Positions 56,096 through 64,000 of a stretch of 64,000 nt of DNA are shown in pieces. Both the position numbers and the translations under genes were made by a program. The stretch lies in assembly GCA_963970005.1 (NCBI GenBank), contig CAXAMN010022917.1, positions 1,063,546-1,127,545 of the forward strand. The letters are read 5' to 3'. Positions within the stretch are counted from its first letter, which is position 1. Every line of letters starts with the position of its first letter. The notes below the pieces were generated by a model. That model was not told the origin of the DNA, searched no databases, and saw only the letters and a list, made by a program, of their open reading frames with translations. The DNA comes from Durusdinium trenchii (Eukaryota; Sar; Dinophyceae; Suessiales; Symbiodiniaceae).

Positions 56096-59000
56096 TCAGT
56101 CATCGTCATCAAATTCACGGAATGCCCCAGGTGAATCCGCCAGGAGCCCAGACAACCGACGGGACCTCGTCCTCAGGTCGTCCACATCTCTCACCGACGG
56201 TCGTTCGGTCCGAGAGGCCCGCTCACTGAGGATGAAGACCAGAAGTTTGCTGGCGAAGTCCATGTGTTCAATGCTGAAGACGAAAATCACCTCGCAATGT
56301 TGGACGAAACAGGTGTTTTTGGTTGAAGAAAGGCGACAGGGGCGAAACAGACAGGGCTGTTGATTGGAAGATTTCCTGGGTGTTCCAGGCTGCTAAATGG
56401 CTGATGCCACCAGCCATTGGGGCTCCTTGTTTGGTTTCAATCAGTTCTAACCAAGTCACGATATAGCAGGTGCAGGTCACGCCTATGTAGGCGATGAAGT
56501 TCATAATGGAGCGCCAGGCGCCGATGCCTTCCTCTACCCTTGGGATCACCCGCTGGTGTGCATAAGAGATCTTGTATGCGAGCAGCCGTTTGATGGGAAA
56601 AGTCACGAAGAAGCAAAGGATTGACATAGATGGACACGTGACGCCAAACCTCAACACGTGCAGCAGTGAACACGAGCAGCCAGCTGCCACAACTCTGCAG
56701 CGAACGTGAACACTTAGTGAGAGAAAGGTGCCATCTGGTCAAGCAAGAACTGTTCCACAAATCCTGGATGAAGCAAAGGTGAAAAAACCTGCGCAAGGAC
56801 GTTTCGCTTCATGTTGGATCTACCGTGGAACATCTTCGCAGTCTCCTTCTACTGTCGGTGTCTGTGTTCAAAGCGACTCAGCTTTCGACATTGCAATAAA
56901 GCCGAAGCTGAGCACCAGCTGCATGTAGTCCTGGATCTGCTCCGCTTCACCATATTCCGGGACCTTTGCCTCTCAAGAGGTCACACGCTTTGCGACGAGC
57001 GACGGGTCACGAATCAATGTCACTGTAGACACCGAATCCAACTGATGCGTCTAGGGTAGTGCAGGTGGAATATCCACGGCCACGAGGTGACCGGTCAAAA
57101 CACACATTGTGACATGGTTTGGGTCGTCCTTGGGTTGTTAGTACTATACTCCACGAGTTCATTCATGGCTTGTACTGGATCTCATCCAACAGGTGGATCG
57201 GAAATCTTCGTCTTCTTTCACATATGGATGCGGCATCCACGCGGGTCCGGCGTTTGTCGTCCGCAGCAGACACAGCAGTGCGCCTGCAGCTCCAGGTAAG
57301 TGAACTTGTGGTTTTGGGCTCCTCGGCGGTGCCGAAACGGGCGCTACGGCCGTAGTACGGCCGTCGGGCTGACCTAAACAAAGCAGCGGACCTCCCACTC
57401 AAGAGTAGGACGGCCTGGTGCGGATTCAAACATACCGTGCCCTGAAAGAACATCTCTATACATCTCTCATCTCTCTCTCTCTCTCATCAATGTTGGAGCA
57501 CACTTCCCTCCGCAACCACTTGTTTAATACTGCTTCCGCCCAGATGCGCTTCGATTTCAACTCTGAACGTACGCTCCAATAGACGGATGCCAGTGTCATG
57601 CACACAGCAAAGGCTTCAGAGAGCACCTGATGGCATCGCTCGCCGTTGTTGGTGAACACATGGCATGAGGCCCCCAAGTCAACATCTGGAACACCGGGCA
57701 TGGCACGAGCATTCCAAAACTAGATGGTGGCCCAGCCCGCCCAATGGCTTGCATTTTTATCCGCCTGCTTGAATCGCAACTTTCGGAGCGGATGACGAGT
57801 TGCACGCCTGGCACACAAAGAAGAAATAGAGGTCCGATCTCAACTTGCTCACGCAGCCTGGGGGGCCCAAGGCCGGATCGTCTCCATTGCAAATGAGATC
57901 GCCCAATACCCCTTAAATATATCTTCATGCATATACCCGACTTGTCCATGTCCGTTGGGGTGTGGGGGGGAATGACTACAACGTGGCCATACAACGTGCC
58001 AAACATAAGTAAACAAATATGTTGGCACAACTATATATAATATAATATATACTATAGTCTAATTATACTATATAATATACCAAAGGCCATATGGCACGGG
58101 TAGTGGCACGGGTCTCAGTGTTGGGCCTGACATCTCGCCGCCATCGCAGCCCTTGCCCCAGTAGGGCTGGATGAGGATGGTGTGCGCAAAGGGGTAATAG
58201 AAAACCACAAATTTCACCGCAAAGAGCTTCACCTGAGAACATGAACGATGTTCATCCTCCGAGAGCGCGAGCTGCAAAGGGCCTCTCTAGAGGGGGGGGC
58301 CTTTCCTGGTGCGGTGAGAAACTGCAACGTGCAACAAAAACGCCGACGGATACTCCGATCATAGACACTTACTGTTTTATCCCATAGTACCATTCGTTGG
58401 AAAGGACGCCTTAACATATATACATATATGGGCTTATACAGGATCTTTATCTTAAACCCATTTGGAAAGGAGAATGCCATGCCATGCAGCAGGGGCACAA
58501 TCATATGGGATTTCATCTCCGGCTCGGTTCGCCAGTTCTCCTTCTTGCTGAGCCAAGTCGACAGTGGGGTCCAAATGAGGTCAACCACCTTGATATTGAG
58601 TGTTATGGCATACCTTGGATTTGCCAAATGAACCTCACAAAATACTACAAACAATTAACACATATATACACATATTATATATATATAACGCATGACCCTA
58701 AGCAAAACCAGGAAACTTGGCCAGCAAGATCACCGTGGTATTTGGAATACCTCTTGTTGACTCCTCAGGATGTGCATGCGCTTCATGGCTCACGGAGGAG
58801 ATCACTTGCGCGGCACCAATGGTCTCCACGATGAAGACCAAGCATAGGAGGGAATGTGCAAACTTCTGCAATCCATCCAGGATACTTCCACGATATTCGT
58901 CACTAAACTCTTTCCGGACCTGAGGGGCGACGGGGCACGTCGACCAGGCACGGTGTGACCGGGACGGAGGTCTTGCACTAGAGTAATACAATGCATGTCC

Positions 59001-60798
59001 TGATGGAATTTCCTAGTGCAGGTGCAGTGCATTGCACTTCAATGATCTTCAATACCAGCTCATATGTCAAGCATGTCTTTGCTCCAGGATTATATATTTG
59101 TATCAATCCTCCCATGGACCAGTGCACTCTGGCTGGTGGTTTGTCAACATCAATCGACACGGAAAAGGACTACTGAAACCATCTGAAAACCCAATAGCTA
59201 ATGGCCTCCAACCTACTAGCAATGGCTCGAACGACAAGGTCCATTGGACCGAAGGGTCTCTGTCCACCGTCGTGGGTCTTTCCATGGAGAATGCACTGCA
59301 CTCCGACACCCGCCCACTCTTTCGGCCCAGGCCACTGGCACGATTTCCCGCTCGGCCCCTTCCATCCCCCAGCGGTAGGTTTTCAAGTTCAGCAACTGGT
59401 TATAGCGAACCTGATGCCAAGCGCGCGCGCGGCCAAGCGCGCGCACTGCGGTCCGGTTCGGTGTTCCGAACGGTCCGATCTTTTGTTCGGTTGCGTTCCT
59501 TTGTTCAGGGGCGAAGGATCGCACACATGTTGAGATGGGGACGAAAAGCAGCTGCCAAGGTCCATTCAGCCCACTTTCCAACTTTGAGCCACTTTGTGCC
59601 GTGTTTCCTTCTGCCAGCGGCACAACTCCGCTGGATCAGCTGAGCAACCAGGAAAACCGTGGTCCACATGCACAGCATGGCTCCATAGGCGGAATCCACA
59701 AATTTCATCTGTGCAGAGTGCAGCAATCGGATGCGCCGTCGGGGTTCCAGTCGGATGCACATGCACCAGTTTGTCACCGTTTGTCACCCGTCAGTTGTCA
59801 CCAGTCGACCCCTGTAGTGGAATGAAGACATTGTGCCGCTATGCAACTACTGCCATCACTAAACAAAGTTGTTGGGGAGAGGTTCTGAGCGAAATTCCCT
59901 GGGACAATGTCTCAAATGTCTCGAAGAGCCTCTATTTCATCCGTCTTTTCTTTTACACATGCCACCCTGCCACAATCACCTGCATCTCTTCCACGCTCGC
60001 CTCGCGAGCGCTGGTGAAGGGGCACCGGCGCAAGACGAAGTTCACCGTACTCAGCACGGCTGGACCCGAGAGCCACCTGAGGGCGCTCTCGCCACCGATG
60101 CGAGTAAAGCGCTGAGAACAAGACCCAGGAATTCACGAGCTCTATGTATTCACTCATGCAAACACGTTAAAGATATAATATATCAAGAACGGGCACACAC
60201 ACACACACACACCTCTGACTCTAGTCTATATATTATGCATATTTTGTGAATACATAATGACCAACAAGTATCAACAACTGATACACAGTATACTACGTAC
60301 TATGACTATAATTTGACAATATCACATAGTATCTTATCTGTACCTCGCAGTAGGCTTTAACTGAATAGTCCAAAGAACTGAGTTCCAACTCACATTCTGT
60401 CAGCGCCTGGTGAAGGTGTTGTAAAGGTGGAACAGGAATGCCACCTGCACTCCGGTGTACTGCACGATGAAATCCGCGGTGCCGTCCTTCCACTTTTGAG
60501 TCATTGAGGCAATACATAATGACCAGGGAGTGACCTTGCCATATCTTAAATCTTGCAACGGGTCTAACAGTACACAGCTTCCCCCTCCCTCTTTCTTTCC
60601 GTCACCGTCAAATCCCCCAGCTGTGCCAGCACAGCCAGTTCCTCCGGCCAGGGCCCCGACGGTCTTCTTCGAACGGCCGACGGTCCACGGCGCCTTCGGC
60701 CAGCTCCACAAGCGTGAAAGGTTGTTCCAGCCACGGTTATGCAGCTCCTGGAGATGCTGCCACTGGTGCACGGCGAAGAAGGAGGACACCACTCCAGC
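56096..60798 (-). CDS. anoctamin / TMEM16 family membrane protein, multi-exon
   Basis: TMEM16 proteins are dimeric ten-helix membrane proteins acting as Ca2+-activated chloride channels or lipid scramblases. Exons, right to left. 60655-60798: AVHQWQHLQELHNRGW. 60407-60486: YTGVQVAFLFHLYNTFTR, TM1. 59980-60076: WLSGPAVLSTVNFVLRR. About 59590-59712: MLCMWTTVFLVAQ. About 58740-58919: VRKEFSDEYRGSILDGLQKF. 58499-58613: LSTWLSKKENWRTEPEMKSH, the family's ENxRT loop. 58139-58232: KLFAVKFVVFYYPFAHTILI, ending GCDGG. About 57785-57857: CVSKLRSDLYFFFVCQAC. About 57567-57637: LSEAFAVCMTLASVYW. 56890-56969: VPEYGEAEQIQDYMQLVLSF. 56460-56649: FGVTCPSMSILCFFVTFPIK and EEGIGAWRSIMNFIAYIG. 56096-56290: VIFVFSIEHMDFASKLLVFI to TGA. 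Most joins keep phase. Channel versus scramblase cannot be told. Some exons may be missing. Confidence 0.85.
59199..59228 (-). repeat. 21-bp repeat family, reverse orientation, inside an intron
   Basis: GCTAATGGCCTCCAACCTACT then AGCAATGGC is the reverse complement of the unit at 7030-7120. It lies between anoctamin exons. Confidence 0.65.
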
Positions 60799-61064
60799 CT
60801 GGTGAATGGCAAGGCCATGGATGGCTGATGGCCAGATAGCCAATCGGACTGGTAACAAATATGAGGGCTTATACTTATGACGGCGTATTGTACCAGCAAC
60901 TGCCGGGTGAAGAATACTTGCTGAGATTAGACGGGTTAAAGGATACCAAACCGTTTCATAAAGCGTCCATTAAAGGAACCCCAATTAGACTTGAACTTGC
61001 AAAGACCTTGTCACCTAGACCTATATGGGAGTTGATCTAAATTCCTTTATCCGGGATCCGTCAT

Positions 61065-61512
61065 TTTCGCCAAAAAAAAATTTACTTTCGCCAAACTTTC
61101 GCCTTCCTGCGTTTTATCTTTCGCCGAAGTACGTTGTATTTATGTGTGCCATGTATGTTGTGTTTTGTTCACGTCAATGGCTTCTTCTTTACGGGCAAAC
61201 ACAAAATAGAAACTTCACTGTTTGTCAGCATGTGTCTTCTACTCAACTGTTGACACCCTGTACGTCTCTTTTGTTTCTCCTGGGTGTCAGCAAGAATCAA
61301 AATTGCAAGAATCACTGTAGTAGCCGGTCACTCAAACTTACTCATAATGGGCTGGGGGTCAGATGTGGCAGGGTGAACTTTCGCCAATCTTGAGCTGAAC
61401 TTTCGCCAAACTTTCGCCTTTTGCGGGGTAGAGTTTTGTGGCAAAGCCACCCCCAAAAGCAGGAGCAGGAATAGTAGTAGGAATAGTAGTAGTAGTAGTA
61501 GTAGTAGTAGTA

Positions 61513-61611
<99 letters not shown>

Positions 61612-61839
61612 TGGTAGTGGTAGTCATAGTGGTAGTGGTAGTCGTAGTAGTAGTAGTAGTAGTAGCAGCCGCAGCAGCACCAGGTTATCTAACTTCCACA
61701 GCTCATCTAGCTTCTGAGTCACTGCCACCAGCTGTTCAGAAAGCAAATGAACATTCATACAAAAGTACATATTTAATCTTTCGCCAGATCTTTCGCCAAA
61801 AAAAATTTACTTTCGCCAACTCGAGAAAAAACTTTCGCC
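61065..61839. repeat. eleven TTTCGCC motifs around a TAG microsatellite
   Basis: TTTCGCC starts at 61065, 61086, 61097, 61119, 61379, 61401, 61412, 61779, 61791, 61811 and 61833, all on the plus strand. Within clusters the steps are 21, 11, 22, then 22, 11, then 12, 20, 22 bp, close to whole helical turns. A unit starting TTTCGCCAAAAAAAA and continuing TTTACTTTCGCCAA occurs at both ends as a direct repeat. Confidence 0.75.
61467..61670. repeat. TAG trinucleotide microsatellite
   Basis: About 200 bp of nearly uninterrupted TAG/GTA with GTGGTA variants towards the right end. Thr or Val runs in open frames are artefacts. Confidence 0.9.
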
Positions 61840-62120
61840 AAATGAGATTTTGATATGTTCCGGGTCATCGTCATACACACTGCTGACTAGGACCTTTAGA
61901 TCGACAACCATATAGAGAAAATTGGACATGCAAACCATTGCGAACCCTTCAATTTTGATCTTGTTTGCCAACAGTGCGCCATGGGGAGACACCATGCTGA
62001 ACTAGCTTTGGCGGCTTTGGCCTGTGAAGCCAGGTCTCCTATCTTGACCCGACCAAGAGCGACAGCGACAGCCTCGGCATGGTGTCAATGACCAACCAAC
62101 CATGGACCATGGTGCCGCAC

Positions 62121-62234
62121 CTTCTGCAACTCCTGGATCTGAATATAGTTGATAATGTGGCGCCGGAGAATTCGAAGCACATTGGGCTCTTCAAAGTCTT
62201 CGAGCTTGTCCTTTAAGGCCTTTCGGAAAAGCAC
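62121..62234 (-). CDS. coding exon, possibly the anoctamin N-terminal region
   Basis: An AG|G acceptor at 62235-62236 and a GT donor at 62120 bound 114 bases (38 codons), reading VLFRKALKDKLEDFEEPNVL and then RILRRHIINYIQIQELQK. It ends in phase 0, as the next candidate exon at 60798 requires. It lies 1.3 kb upstream of that exon with a repeat cluster between. It may encode part of the cytoplasmic N-terminus of the anoctamin or belong to a separate gene. Confidence 0.5.
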
Positions 62235-62796
62235 CTGAAGCCATCGTCGGAAGCGGAGGTGTCCGGCTCCCCCCCTCCAGCCCGGCCGGGCCAGAGAGGA
62301 GCCCCCTGGAGGTTGGGTTCGGACCATCGGGTGGTTGGACAATACAAGGTTCGAGGCCCTTTTCGTGGGAGAAGTTAGGGGGTTACAATAAATGGGCCCA
62401 ATTCGTTGGAGCTACATGGAGCCCCCCAATTCTGGGAGGTGGTACGGGGTACTTGGCGCTTCAGGCTGCAGGGACCCTGATTGACTCCTGGGCTTCTCCT
62501 TTTTTGGGCCTAAAAAAGCCGAGACACATGAGCCGGGCAGCAGTTGTCCTGCTTGTCTTTGGTATGAAGATTTCAATGTTCACTCTCATAGCGCTTGAAC
62601 TCCTGCAGACGAACTGCCTTTCGATGGTATCAGGTGTGCGTGGAACAACTCTGTGTGCTTTTGTTCGTTTGATTCCTTGTGCGCACGAAGATAGTTTTGG
62701 GTAGCAGTTTAGATAGTTTCAGGCTCAAGAGAACCACCCTGTCAAGCTAGAACAATGATGAGGGCTCCAGTCAGTGTCCACAAGAGGGAACTGACC

Positions 62797-63430
62797 CTAG
62801 GGTGAATAGTGGGACCAAATCTGCTCCTCTCCAACCTTATGCTCTGTGGGGCACACCACTTTGGCCTTCTCATACGCAGATGGCTTCACCCGTGCACGGG
62901 CCTGGCATAGAAGTACTTCGACAAACTCAGCGCTGGCACATGAAAAGCTGCATGCTTGCTTATTGGATCTGCGCGGTGCCACGCAGATCACTCGTGGCAC
63001 AACCAACAAAAACCCTGCCTCCACCCTTTCTGCCAAGGAGTGCAACATGTCTTTTTCTTTCAGGGCAATCTTCAAGAAGTATTCATCGCCATCGATCGAC
63101 ACATAGTTGCCCGTCTTACAGTGAAAGTTGGGGCCTGTGGCTGCCGCCCATCGGCCGAAGCTCGAAGCGCTTCGCGAAAGACGCGAGACGCAAGTGGTTT
63201 CGGTGTCCAACAGGACATGCCTTCTAGAATCTCTTCGATCTTCTTTCGCGCTTGATCGCTGAAGTCCTTGCATAAGTGCCCCAACAATCAGGAAACCAAT
63301 ATTTTTCCACCTCATGTGCGTGCATAAGTGGTGAGAGCAACGACGTCAATTCGTCCTGCATCGTGATGGGCTTGTCAAACCTTTTCGGCTCAGATCGTGG
63401 AAATATGTCCTGCAGGCCGTCAGACATGGG
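62797..63430 (-). pseudogene. unknown coding segment in three successive frames
   Basis: Read right to left: SDGLQDIFPRSEPKRFDKPI and QDELTSLLSPLMHAHEVEKY (about 63305-63427); then LCKDFSDQARKKIEEILEGM and LASRVFREALRASADGRQPQ (about 63110-63285); then GNYVSIDGDEYFLKIALKEK, LLVVPRVICVAPRRSNKQAC and FVEVLLCQARARVKPSAYEK (62797-63115). The handovers at about 63290 and 63115 are within a few bases, with no intron-sized gap. I do not recognise the domain. It may be a decayed mobile-element gene or a sound gene with indels in the assembly. Confidence 0.48.
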
Positions 63431-63960
63431 GTATTCGTCAGGAATGGGTGTGAGAATGTTTGGGAAAGTCTAGTTGACAGAATCTGAAGAAAAACCGGGT
63501 CATGGTGAGATGGGCCCCGAAAACCACACTTGGACTAGAGCGACAAACATGCTGTCAGGAAGGTGGTTCCGCAGGTTCTCACTTTCCGAACACACCCGAT
63601 CACACGGATCATTTGTTCCCAAAATCCCCTCACGCACCAAACATGTCGAGCGACAGGTCGTTTTCTTAGGCATTGTCAGGTAACCCCAACCATAGCCACG
63701 GTTGGAGACATGCCAACATCTGGACTTCCTCGTGGATGTCCACTCAACCGAGATCTTCGCCGATTCTCTGAGTTCGATGTCCGTGCAACCCACACACCCC
63801 ATCGGACCACGGGTCGAGGACGTGCCTTCCAAAGGTCGCCAGGCTGGTCCACGAACTTCTCGAACTCTTTGTTGTCACCGTCTTTAACTGAACAGGACGC
63901 GAGCCCGGGCGGCGTTTGGTAGGCCCCCCCACAAAATGAAGTTTCGACATGCAGGGTTTG

Positions 63961-64000
63961 GGTTTGGAGGCCATTGCCATTAGTTTGGAGGCCATTGCTT
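63961..64000 (+). repeat. 21-bp repeat family at the right edge
   Basis: GGTTTGGAGGCCATTGCCAT and GTTTGGAGGCCATTGC. The array continues past the window. Confidence 0.7.

Noticed and set aside
56268-56796. Two overlapping minus-strand open frames as two separate small proteins
   Set aside because: Only the 56460-56649 part has coding character, and it aligns as the anoctamin C-terminal helices. The rest is intron.
61328-61627. Poly-Thr open frame
   Set aside because: Translation of the TAG microsatellite.
61065-61839. CRISPR-like array of spaced TTTCGCC motifs
   Set aside because: Repeats are only 7-8 bp and spacers are 4-15 bp of related sequence. The genome is eukaryotic, with no cas genes.

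Overview
The window looks like nuclear DNA of a dinoflagellate, most likely a Symbiodiniaceae alga. Four things point there. Recognisable genes are cut into short exons. Nearly every acceptor I could place reads AG|G, with donors of GT, GC and GA. Every supported coding segment lies on the minus strand, as in dinoflagellate unidirectional gene arrays. A 21-bp dispersed repeat (GGTTGGAGGCCATCGCTAGTA-like) recurs six times.

Layout, left to right. 0-0.56 kb: a diverged satellite. 0.9-1.08 kb: a small inverted-repeat element. 1.9-8.7 kb: coding-like exons of unknown genes, all minus. 8.745-23.200 kb: the dominant feature, a giant non-LTR (LINE-like) retroelement read right to left as one very long polyprotein. 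Its order is coiled-coil ORF1-like region, membrane segments, repeated unknown modules, RNase H, APE-type endonuclease, reverse transcriptase, zinc finger, and a terminal DNA-cytosine-methyltransferase-like domain. About twelve single-step frame changes and one in-frame TGA break it. 23.3-24.6 kb: exon-like segments of a neighbouring gene. 24.6-36 kb: mostly anonymous sequence with short repeats and one unknown frameshifted coding segment (30.7-31.1 kb). 36.8-48 kb: coiled-coil-rich and unknown coding segments, microsatellites, and two minisatellites in opposite orientation around a spurious assembly gap at 43.26 kb.

48.6-51.6 kb holds a protein kinase with an Aurora-like activation segment, split over at least eight exons; the usual beta-3 lysine seems to be replaced. 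55.5-55.8 kb holds exons of an unknown acidic protein. 56.1-60.8 kb (perhaps to 62.2 kb) holds an anoctamin/TMEM16 membrane protein in at least twelve exons. 61.06-61.84 kb is a cluster of eleven TTTCGCC motifs spaced in steps of about 11 bp around a TAG microsatellite. 62.8-63.4 kb is another unknown coding segment broken into three frames.

The retroelement is the most notable system. It would couple target-primed reverse transcription (endonuclease plus RT), an RNase H placed unusually upstream of the endonuclease, and a methyltransferase-like domain that could mark new copies. All domain calls are from motifs read by eye; no database search was possible. I saw no tRNA, rRNA, CRISPR array, riboswitch or bacterial-type operon.
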